This document shows positions 47,400 to 57,051 of a DNA stretch of 64,000 nt, piece after piece (within the stretch, counting starts at the first letter, position 1; every line of letters starts with the position of its first letter). Made by a program: the position numbers and the translations under genes. The notes under the pieces were generated by a model. That model saw only the letters and a list, made by a program, of their open reading frames with translations. It made no database searches and was not told where the DNA came from. The stretch lies in the NCBI GenBank assembly GCA_907163375.1, contig CAJQUW010002113.1, positions 62,001-126,000 on the forward strand, in the 5' to 3' direction. Origin of the DNA: Prostheceraeus crozeri (lineage: Eukaryota; Platyhelminthes; Polycladida; Euryleptidae).

Positions 47400-47607
47400 C
47401 CTATAATTTTGTGAAAGCCTTTTTGCAAATCTTGACATCATTATTCGTAGGCTGAAAGAAAGTGGCTTACCAAATGGCTTTATCAAATTTATCAAAAGTT
47501 ACTTGATTGATCGTGCTCAGGCTGTAATAATTGGAGATTATCTGTGCTCTTCCATGAATGTTTAATCAGGATTGCCACAAGGCTCATCACTTGTGCATAT
47601 TTGTAGC
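47400..47607 (+). pseudogene. Second LINE reverse-transcriptase fragment, cut by the hAT-like element
   Basis: Reads KAFFANLDIIIRRLKESGLP, IKFIKSYLIDRAQAVIIGDY and SGLPQGSSL, the fingers-palm segment of a jockey/CR1-type RT. It ends where the 8-bp target site of the next element begins. One in-frame stop lies before SGLPQGS. Confidence 0.65.
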
Positions 47608-48716
47608 ATTGTGATCCGTGTTGCCACAGCGGCGGAATTGGCGGAATCGGCGGAAATCTTGAGGTGGTGGCGGAATTCTTGGAATTTGAGAATTCCGGCG
47701 GTCCTATTTTTTGATCATTCGGCGCAAGCTTGATTATCCTACAGGTAGCAAACGCAGATGCGGATTTTCAGCTTCTTTTCCGTGTCAACTTGCATGATGT
47801 TCCTACAGTATTGGAACGTTTCAATCTCAGATACTCGCTTCACACCTCGTCATGATTTAGCGATTTAACCATTAGATTTTCAATCTCTCTGAATTTTCTT
47901 TTAAAATCAAAACTTCTTTATATTGTCTAGACTGTGTCATATGTGTTAACGAATCAAAGCCTGAGAGATCCTCGAAAAAATCAAAGCAATGGCATCACGT
48001 TTATTGGTGACTTAATCGGTCAGTTTGTGTTTGGATTCCTGTTACCAGTGATTTTTCTTGTTGTTTTATTGACTTACGAAACTATTTCCTCTGGGATTCA
48101 CTATGTCGTTATCCGATCGTCTGCGCTTGTGCAGAACGGTCAGATCGTCCAGCGCTCGTGTGAAGTCTCTTCAACGACGTTGCTTCAAGCTTGTGTCTCA
48201 GCGAACATCCAGCTTGTCTGATCTTCTACAGGAAATCATGATGAATACCAATCGAAGGGATTACGATCTGCTAAGATATCGGCGTTGGTGGTGGAGGAAT
48301 AATAAAACCTCTGTTCACGATGTTGTCTAGCCTCTCTTATTAATGGAATGGTCTCATCAGTAGGCCTACGTAACTCAGCATCTGTTTTGTGCTATTTTTT
48401 CAAATTGAATTACTTGATCAGTGAATGGGTAGAGTTGCAATTGAAGCATATGTGATGCGCATTAAACTCACTGCTTTGGAATCCATTACTGAATTAATGA
48501 TGATAAGGTACCTATGATGGGAGGGCATGGGAAAAAAAATCAGGTTACTCAATTTAGCATGCATCATTATTTACGTATAAGATTCAACGTGAATAGGTCG
48601 GACATTCATAATGACAGAAAACGGAAAAAAATTTCTTCGACCAAGATATCTATTAAAACAATAAAGTGATCCAACGTTTCGCCTTAGCTTGAACACGGAC
48701 AATAAAACAAAATACC

Positions 48717-49800
48717 TTAAAATTGGACATTTATATCAGGACATTTTGATTTAATCTCAGTCAGTTCAACATTTCGTCTCACTGTCCAGTTATTTAGATT
48801 TCTATGCAAGATAGACCATCTAATACAATTCAAGGACGGATCGATGGAATGTCTATCCCGAATATGCTGGTAAACCAATGACGAATTGTTCTTCACGTGT
48901 TCTCTTACCCTAGTTCGCATTGTGCGTTTTGATTCACCGATGTAGAATGAAGTGCAAAATTTACAATTAATTTGATACACACACCCCTTAATACCACAAT
49001 CCATTCCATCACTAGCCAAGCAAAATGGACAGTCCTCTTTCAGACAAAATCTATCCTTCTGAGGCTGAAGAATCGATCCCAGACTGCATGATTTGAAGCT
49101 GATACTGAGATGGTCATTTATTTTGCATTTTCTTGCCATTGTCCTTATTTGCCTTTCTTGAGTCTCCGATAAGTATGGTAAAGTAAGATAAGTTTTCTTC
49201 TTCTCCTCTCTCTCAGTTCTTCTTTGGGATTTCGCTTTAAATAAACACTTCCGTATTACTTGTCTAGGGTAACCATTTGTACGATATCCATTCCTTATCA
49301 AACTTATTCCAGAATTCACCTCCTTTTCACCAGACCCATGCGATATTGCCCTCTTGAATTCGTTTGTAAGGATATTCATTTGAACCGATCGAGGATGATG
49401 AGATACCCAAGGTATAACGTGACCTGAATGACATGGCTTTGAGTACAAAGAAAATGAAAATCCTCCATCTTGCTTAATTACTTTTATATCCAAAAAAGGT
49501 AATTCGTCCTCTGCAGCTTCCTCCATAGTGAAATTAATGAATGGATTAATATCATTACTGAAGGTAAGAATATCCATTGATGATACGTCCTCATAAATTA
49601 AGAAGACATCATCGATATAACGCCTTCACAGCAAGATTTTATTACCGAATTCTGAAAGAATTTGTTTTTCTAAGTAATGCATAAATATTGTAGCGCATGC
49701 AACGGATACATTATTGCCCATTTCAATACCATTCCTCTGTTTGAAGGTAGACCCATCAATCTGAATTGTATTTGAAGAGCTTATTGTAATTGTATATGCT
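48717..49800 (-). pseudogene. Penelope-like element: end of reverse transcriptase and GIY-YIG endonuclease
   Basis: In order on the minus strand: FKQRNGIEMGNNVSVACATI (RT fingers-palm, about 49730), RRYIDDVFLIYED (catalytic YIDD, about 49600), then DELPFLDIKVIKQDGGFSF and HPRSVQMNILTNEFKRA. These are followed by a Cys-rich linker (CLKEDCPFCLASDGMDCGIKGC) and the endonuclease motif YQINC...SFYIGESKRTMRTRVREH. These are the parts and order of Penelope-like retroelements. The upstream RT half is absent or decayed and the copy is broken. A partial second copy of its GIY-YIG part lies just upstream (49795-50008). Confidence 0.8.
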
Positions 49801-50008
49801 GGTAAACCAATGACGAATTGTTCTTCACGTGTTCTCTTACCCTAGTTCGCATTGTGCGTTTTGATTCACCGATGTAGAATGAAGTGCAAAATTTACAATT
49901 AATTTGATACACACACCCCTTAATACCACAATCCATTCCATCACTAGCCAAGCAAAACGGACAGTCCTCTTTCAGACAAAATCTATCCTTCTGAGGCTGA
50001 AGAATCGA
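49795..50008 (-). repeat. Partial direct copy of 48863-49076 (Penelope pseudo-LTR arrangement)
   Basis: 214 bp identical to 48863-49076 except for about one base, in the same orientation, upstream of the main Penelope body. Partial head-to-tail copies of this sort are usual for Penelope-like elements. Confidence 0.8.
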
Positions 50009-50211
50009 ATTGTACTTGAAGAGATAGCCAACTCCAGTAAGTCTCTGAAATCCTCTCTGAATGGGTTAATGAAACAGTTTTGAACGGAATATCTCGAATA
50101 TCTCCTTCATACATAGGTCTAGGAATCGGCACACCTACACCGTCGCGGCGGAATTCTGACGTCGCGGCGGAATTCTTTCCAGTTGGCCGCTGTGGCAACA
50201 CTGATTGTGAT

Positions 50212-50465
50212 GTTGCTGCATTATCAAATTTAATCATGAGTCAACCATTACCTAATATATCGATGACATCGCATATTCGGTCCACATTTTCTGACAGAAG
50301 ACTTGCAGAATGATCGTTATATTCTAGCCACAGATTCATTTGCCGGTGTCTTGCTCAATGCGTTAATTCTTTTAATTCTTTTAAATGCTCAGTTTGTTGC
50401 ATCATCTTTAATAGATTTTATCGATTTTAATTGACTTTTAATTTTACTCAATACTTGTATTTCAG
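50212..50465. other. Region upstream of the DAP3 exon
   Basis: AT-rich, ending in TTGTATTTCAG, the acceptor of the exon at 50466. The initiating exon of DAP3 must lie here or further left; I could not find it with confidence. Confidence 0.4.
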
Positions 50466-53400
50466 GCACACGTTTCATCCTTGTCTTGCCGCTTGTCACG
50501 AGCTCTACCGCTCGTAAGGATCACATGTCAGTTTCGAACTGAGGTCCATGATCCAGATCTTCATACAGAAGAGGATGACTCACGATTTTATAAAATCGAC
50601 AACAATGATTATGAAAGTTATCTAAGCAGTTTCTTTCGAATAGAGCAGAATCGATTAATGGATACCTTAGATGAAAGGGTTTTAATGGTCCGACCCCCAT
50701 CCAGAGAAGTCATATCATTGCTGAAGCAAACCGACTACACATCACCAGTGACTCGCTTCGTTTTATACGGTCGTCGAGGAGTTGGGATCTCAAATCAACT
50801 AGCTCACATTGCTCATTGGTGCGGACGAAAGAAATGGCTATTGGTGCATGCTTACAATCTTCAAGAAATCCTTCACTACAGTCCGAAAATGGATCAATCA
50901 TCCATAAATGCAGGGTTCTGGGACTCTCCGAAAGAATCGGTGGATTGGTTGAAGCGGTTTACGACAATCAATACTGAATGGTTGGAACAACACAGACCTG
51001 TTACAACTAAAGACGTTGTCTGGAATTTGAAAGAATCATGTAGCTCTGGATCGAGTTGGCAGGAGGTTATCGAATTTGGTATCGCTCGACCGAAGTACTC
51101 TACAGATGCGCTTGCTGTTATTTTGAGAGAAATACGTGTACAGGTAAGCTTCTGATACGTTGCTTTAGTTTTAGTAGCACAACTGATTGAAATTTTAACT
51201 TTGTTCAATCTTTCTGCAACTAACTTGCTGAGGAAATATTTAGGCAATGACAGAAAACATTTCCAATCCGAACCCCATTCATTACACCATTATTCATAGA
51301 TGTTGATTAACTCCGTTTCCCATTCATATCCAGGAATGCCCATGACTCTATGAGGTCCAGCTACTTAGCCAGATATTGTATTCTCATAAAGGTTAAAGAC
51401 AGAGATGATTAACAAAGTAAAGAAGCTGCAGTATATAAGATATAAAAGTAGTCTGTTATTTTTGAAGTCAATTTTTTTCAAACCAATATACTTCAACGAC
51501 TAAGTGTCGTTATCATCAGGGCACATAAAGAGATATTAACTATTCAGCAACATGAATTCAACAAATTTTGAAATGTTGAAGATACAAAAAATAGGTATTT
51601 ATAGTACTAGGCTGTGGTTTTGGGAAATTCATAGTTATGTGATTATACAACAATAGCATGTGAATGTTTCTATAAATAAAATGATGTAGGGTCTTACCGT
51701 CAACAACATGAGTTCAAAATTTGAAAAGACGTTGAATAGTTAATAGTGTAGTTCCATATGGTCGAAAAATGCTTCCCACTTCACCAGACATGAATATTTT
51801 TTCAAAACAACATTTTCTGACGTATTTTGGGGCGCTGAGTCCATTTCTAGACACGGGTAACTTCGATTTCCAAGGGTTTTTCCTGTAGGCCAGTTCGTGT
51901 GTTTTTTTAGCAAAAAATGCCTTTCTAGAGACAAGATGCACCCTCAGTATTCAATAGTAAGTCAGTTAAGAATTGCTGCTTCATAGATTTGAAGTATAGG
52001 TACCCCCCAAATCGACATAGGAGATTTAAGTGATGACATTCTGTCCTAGCATCGGTTGCTAGGGGACCAACTTTTCCATAGCAACGCGAAAACTGCCGTA
52101 TATACGCAGTTCTAACCAAGTCCTACCTCACTACATTGACACCAAATCGATATCGAACCTTTAGGAATATTGTTTGTTTGTACATGATTAGAGGAAAAAG
52201 TGTGCCAGTTTCAATGAGAAATTGAATTGAAGAAAATATGCATAAGTGCATGAAACAATAATAACAATTCTTAATTACAAGATTGGACACTATATACGGC
52301 CCAAAATTGGTCGTTATGGCTAATATAAATGACAGGTAACGAATGGTCGGTGAAGCTGAAAAGTTGTCTGCACTCTTAATTTGCAGTCATGTAAGTGTAG
52401 CGTCATCACTATCTCTAAAAAAGTAAGTCTCATAGAAAAGAGTGATAGTTCCGTACTCATGATTCACGGTCATCCTCAGAGTCAGATAAAACATCTTCCC
52501 ACGTAGTGTCTTCGTTGAGACACATGCTGTTTGCGCAGTCAACGAGTTCATTCGATGACAGCGGCATCGTCCAGTGCTACAGTTCGTCTTGCAACCACAC
52601 TTCGTTTTGGTGAATCCTTATCATCGGGTCTCAACGTCGTATTGGAATTTATCCATTATTGTGTCCTCGTCATATTCTGCGGTGAATAGTGTTTATCGGT
52701 GCCTCTTCTTCTCTTGTTTGCTGCGTTTGTGTGTTGGCCAAAGTGACGTCCATCAATATTGGAAGCGTCACGCACGTGATTTTCTGCATTGCGGATACAG
52801 TCCAACTTCTACACATCCTATATCAATCGTGCAAGAGTGGTCTAGGGGCATAGCGTTCGAAGGGTTTGAATTTTCTGGTTTTATGGTCCGAGTTCGAATC
52901 CTTACAATAGAATATTTTTCACTTTTAATACAGTGATTTGGAAATGAAGAAGGACAAACTGAAGATTTTAAGTTTCAACGCTACAAGTATTCGTGGCAAA
53001 TTACATGAGTTCAATAGCTCCTTTGATATAGCATCTACATCTGAATATGACGTTATCTCTGTGAATGAAACATGGTTGAATGATGGTGTTTTTGATGGAG
53101 AGATTTTATGTAATTCTCGCTACTCAATATATCGAAGGGATCGAGATCAAAACACGAGCACTAAGAAAGATGACGGAGGAGTTCTTACTGCTGTCGACTC
53201 AACATTATCTTCTTTTCGTCGACAAGACTTTGAAACAGATATTGAGGTGCTTTGGATCGAAATCAAGACAGATAAATCCCGATGTGTATTCATTGGGACA
53301 GTTTATCTTCCAACAGATGCAAAATCAATGTCCGTTACAGAGCTTGAGCATTCTTTAGAAAAAGTGCGTATGGCTGCCTATTATTTCCTATTATTTCCCC

Positions 53401-56350
53401 AGATGAAATCAAAGCTGAAATAAAAAAATTGAACCCAAACTGTACTAGCGGTTATGATAACGTGTCTGCCATTTTTCTCATTCGTTGCGCTGATCAGGTG
53501 TGCAACCTCTGGCTGTCATTTTTAATCTGTCAGTATGGCGAGGAGAATACCCATCTGCTTTGAAGTATAATCACATTGCGCCCATTTACAAACGAAGGGG
53601 TGATAAGAGTTGTGTTGAATCGTATCGACCGATTTCGATTCAGCCTGTTATAAGTAAATTGTTTGAACGGATTGTAAATAACTCCTTGCGTAATCATTTG
53701 AAACATCTTGTATGTGATGAGCAACATGGTTTTTTTTCGCAGCTATCTTTCTGATCGCTTCCAACGCGTTGTTATTAACGGTATTGAGTCTGAATGGGCC
53801 CCTGTTACATCCGGTGTACCTCAAGGTTCAATTTTATGCCCGTCACTATTTTTGATGTTTGTGAATGATATTCCGCCGTCTCTCTCATCATGTGAAAGTC
53901 TCATGTTCGCGGATGATTTGAAAATTTTTAAAAGAATTTCATCTGTAAATGACTGTGTTGATCTACAGTTTGCTCTCAACTGTTTGTTTTCGTGGTGCTC
54001 AAAATGGAAGATGACTTTGAATATAGAAAAATGTTTTTATGTTAACTTCTCTTTTAAACGAGCACATAATATTGAATTTGATTATATGATTGACAATTGT
54101 ATTTTACAACCAGTAAAACATATCAAAGATCTTGGTGTACATTTTTCGTACAATATGTGTTTCAGTCTTCACATAGCGTCTATTGTGAAAAAGTCCTTCC
54201 GTATGCTAGGTTTTGTGAGGAGAGTTTTGAAGCCGTTCAAAGATGTAAATGTCTTGAAAATTATGTATAACTCATATGTTCGGACAAACCTTGATTATTG
54301 CTCTTCAGTGTGGTCACCTCAATCGAAATACTTAATTGACAAGATTGATTTCAAAAAGTTTTTGTAAAAGAACTGTGTTTTGATGAGAAGATGGTCTATG
54401 ACAGTGGTTTGTACGACAAATTGTGTATACATTTTGGTCTTTCGACACTGGCGAAGCGGCGTAATTCAACAGATTTATTGTTATATCATAAAATTTTACA
54501 TAATCGCGTCGACTGTCCGTACCTTGTATCAAAAATTTTATTAAATCTGCCTGAAAGACGAACGAAGCATACAAGTGTGTTCACAAGTGTTATGAGTCGC
54601 GGTCTGCGAATTCGCAAGCATGACTTTTTCCCGCGCATATCTTCACTCGCTAACACTTTTAAGAATGTTGACCTTTTTGACCGTGATCACAGATCCCTCA
54701 AGTGTGAATTGAAAGCACTTGTGAACGTCTGAGTTTTATCTACTGATATAATATTGTCTATTGTCTACTTTTTTGGCTTTTAACAGAATATTTTTTGCTT
54801 ATTTTTGTAATTTCGTTTGTGGTGACTATAATTGGCGCAATCTGTTGTCATCGTATCAATAAAGAATAAAAAAAAGAATGTATTCGACCATTGGAGTCTT
54901 CATTACACTAAAGATATAGAAGCGATGGAAAATAAATCCAAAATGCTACACCAAAAATTTAGTCGTAAATAATGGCCGAACCATTTATGTTGAAGCAGTT
55001 CTTGTAGCCAACACATTTCAGGAAGAAAAGAGACGCCAATGTCATCAAGAGTTTGTAGTTTATTGCTTCCCTGGTATCCTTTATTGTCAATATTCCTTTG
55101 TTCTTTCTTTCCGTCCCTCTGCAGCTTGAGTTTTATTCATTGTATCTGTGTGCGCATTTCACTGTGATGTCACTTTTACTCAACCGCATCGCATGATTAG
55201 AGTCCTCGAAAACGCTCGCGATGTCAACATATTTTAATAAATTTACATTGTCGACTTTTTTTTCTGAAACTTATCATGCAGTGATTGAATCCCGATTGAT
55301 ACTATAAATCGAATCTCTGGAAATGCGAAGAAGTGGATGAAGTGCATTTATCTTTTGAGAGCTGTTCAAGTTAACCGACAGAATTACAAGTGGCGATTCA
55401 TATCATCCATATGGTCTACCTGGCTCTGTGGTTCATGCAAAGACATTTTTTGAAATAATACTCCGCGAGTGCAGTCTTTCAACATTCTACAAGGTGTTCA
55501 ATTAATTTTTTCGTTTGTGTGTGTCGGCTACACGTAAGTGTCGCTCTCGCAACACTTGGCACCTTTTTTTCTAATTCTTATACCATGAAATTACAAAAAA
55601 AAATTATTCATCGAATCATTATTTCATGTTAATTTCTCTACTTTCTGCACCAGAATTAAGAAATCCCGGATTTGCCCGGATTTTGGTCGGTAAAGGAACA
55701 AATTTTCAATTAGGCAATCTTTATTGTAGACACTGAACTATGCAATTTTTAATCCAAATAACTGAATAGAAATCTTTCATACTCCGCATTTTAGATGCTG
55801 CATGTGTATGTTGGTCATGACCACTTACTTAGTTTCACTTTTTTTACAGGCAGCCGCATCAGCGGAAATTCCAGAAAAATCCATCCGCCCACTTGTGTGC
55901 ATTGACGGAGTAAACGCATTATGGAGCACTAATTCTCGCTTATTCAGTGAAGGCACTCACATTCTACCGTCAAACATCTCCATGTTTGCCGCATTTCGGC
56001 GATTACTTCGTGGAGATTGGAACAATGGAGCTATCGTAACATCAGTGTCACAGAAGTCATCATGGAAAGATGCGAGGGAAAGTTACATGCCTCGTTATCT
56101 GCTTGGCCAGCAAGGATTTGAGGAAATGGAGCCGTTTATTCCGATTAATGTCGACAATTTCACTTATCAGGAAGCTAGCAATTTCCTTGAATATTACGCT
56201 GACAAAAAATGGCTTACTTGTCCCTATACAAAACCTAGGATTCGACGAAAGCGTTTGACTAAATTCACAAAGAAGGAAGCGATGGACCAAATAATATATC
56301 TCAGTGATTTTAATCCGCATGAATTGATCACGCTTTGTGGCGAATGGTAA
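50466..56350 (+). CDS. DAP3: Mitochondrial small ribosomal subunit protein mS29 (DAP3), two exons visible
   Basis: GTP-binding protein of the mitoribosome small subunit. Exon 50466-51143 (226 codons, acceptor TTTCAG, donor CAG|GTAAGC) opens with an Arg/Ser/Leu-rich stretch, LSCRLSRALPLVRITCQF, fitting a mitochondrial presequence. It continues with LYGRRGVGISNQL (P-loop position), HAYNLQEILHY, WLKRFTTINTEWLEQHRP, DVVWNLKESCSSGSSWQEVI and STDALAVILREI. After a 4.7-kb phase-0 intron, exon 55850-56350 gives LVCIDGVNALW (Walker B), FRRLLRGDWNNGAIV, YLLGQQGFEEMEPFIPI and the end LITLCGEW. Alignment with human DAP3 as I remember it is collinear throughout. At least 392 aa, human 398; only the initiator exon is missing. 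Oddity: the P-loop reads GRRGVGIS, Ile (50787-50789) instead of the GTP-binding Lys. Confidence 0.92.
51144..52814. other. DAP3 intron, first part; hammerhead-like motif
   Basis: Donor GTAAGC at 51144. On the minus strand about 51520-51490 reads CTGATGA, a stem AACGAC-ACTTA-GTCGTT, then GAAG. This resembles the core and stem II of the hammerhead ribozymes carried at ends of Penelope-like elements (canonical GAAA). A minus-strand open frame at 51941-51714 (MHLVSRKAFFAKKTHELAY) is unrecognised and may belong to that relic. The rest is AT-rich without features. Confidence 0.4.
52822..52905 (+). repeat. tRNA-like module (A and B boxes)
   Basis: GAGTGGTCTAGGGGCATAGCG resembles a polymerase III A box (tRNA-Glu type). 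GAGTTCGAATCC 45 nt later is a near-perfect B box. The flanking acceptor arms pair at only about 5 of 7 positions and the anticodon arm is poor, so it is a tRNA-derived repeat or pseudogene, not a tRNA. It ends just before the LINE frame at 52938. Confidence 0.5.
52938..54880 (+). pseudogene. Jockey-like LINE with internal deletions, in the DAP3 intron
   Basis: The start MEMKKDKLKILSFNATSIRG is the N-terminus of an APE-type endonuclease (ISVNETWLNDG, SIYRRDRD, GGVLTAV). The endonuclease is cut off near 53360 and the RT begins at about 53400: EIKAEIKKLNPNCTSGYDNV, HIAPIYKRRGDKSCVESYRP, DEQHGF. A second deletion joins this to SYLSDRFQRVVINGIE, SGVPQGSILCPSLF and the active site SLMFADDLKIF (FADD, as in many jockey elements). 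The C-terminal part runs to FDRDHRSLKCELKALVNV (stop near 54730). The 3' tail, CAATAAAGAATAAAAAAAAG, ends at about 54880. Same strand as DAP3, so its poly(A) signal could affect the host transcript. Dead copy, since large parts of EN and RT are missing. Confidence 0.85.
54881..55849. other. DAP3 intron, last part
   Basis: No repeat identified except CCCGGATTTGCCCGGATTTT near 55666, possibly one end of an unidentified repeat. Ends with TTTTTTTACAG, the acceptor of the last exon. Confidence 0.4.
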
Positions 56351-56352
56351 AT

Positions 56353-56358
56353 AATAAA
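56353..56358 (+). terminator. Poly(A) signal of DAP3
   Basis: AATAAA begins two bases after the TAA stop, giving a very short 3' UTR. The next element starts at 56403, about 45 bp on. Confidence 0.6.
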
Positions 56359-57051
56359 ATCTGTAAATGATTATTTGCTTTTTTAATTCATTTATGTACC
56401 GTACAATTCTGCCCTACAAAGGCAAAACCACTTATCACCTGATTTCTAAATTTTTCAGGAGAGCGATTTTTCTAAAATCTTGTCGCAAAAAAGCAATTTT
56501 GGGAATTTCACATTGAAACTTGGTATCAGATGAATTTAAGTGTTTACGCGTCTTATGGTAGAAGCACATAATTATATGATGACGTCATCATGATTTAAAA
56601 TGAGATAAGTTACTTTGCCTTTGTAAATAGTATACGACCATGAGTTAAGTTTTTTTACTATCGCAATAATGTACATTATTGAACCATAATGATATTATCA
56701 ATTTGACTTGATTTTGAATTATTGAATATGATTCGACTACATTGTATATTCTAACTCAGGGTTTGTTAGGTGTCTGGGGATCCGATTCGGGTTACTATTA
56801 TCAGGTTGAGCTTGAAAGATCGACTACTTTTAGTTAAAAATGGACTACTTTTGGATCACTACAAGGTCATTAATATTTTCCTTAAAACTGTTCTAACTAA
56901 ACATTTATGTCATTATGTTTCTTGCTGTATACTTTGAAGATAGATTCTCCTGCAGCTTCAACGATCAAGATAAACTAGAAGCGATCAGATGCTATTTATT
57001 AAGATCATTACAAAACAATCATAACGTACAGTATATATTTATTTGGAATGT

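Larger units (their letters stand above)
47616..50203. mobile_element. hAT-like element, 2.6 kb, with 8-bp target duplication; hosts a Penelope-like element
   Basis: The left end CCGTGTTGCCACAGCGGC and the reverse of the right end CAGTGTTGCCACAGCGGC are inverted repeats. ATTGTGAT flanks both sides (47608-47615 and 50204-50211). An 8-bp duplication and a CAGTGTTG start are hAT hallmarks. Subterminal GC-rich repeats (GGCGGAATT) are seen at both ends. No hAT transposase is present; frames at 47934-48330 are unrecognised. So it is non-autonomous, and its interior holds a Penelope-like element, probably nested later. Confidence 0.75.

Noticed and set aside
52822-52905. A functional tRNA gene
   Set aside because: A and B boxes are good but the acceptor and anticodon arms do not fold properly.
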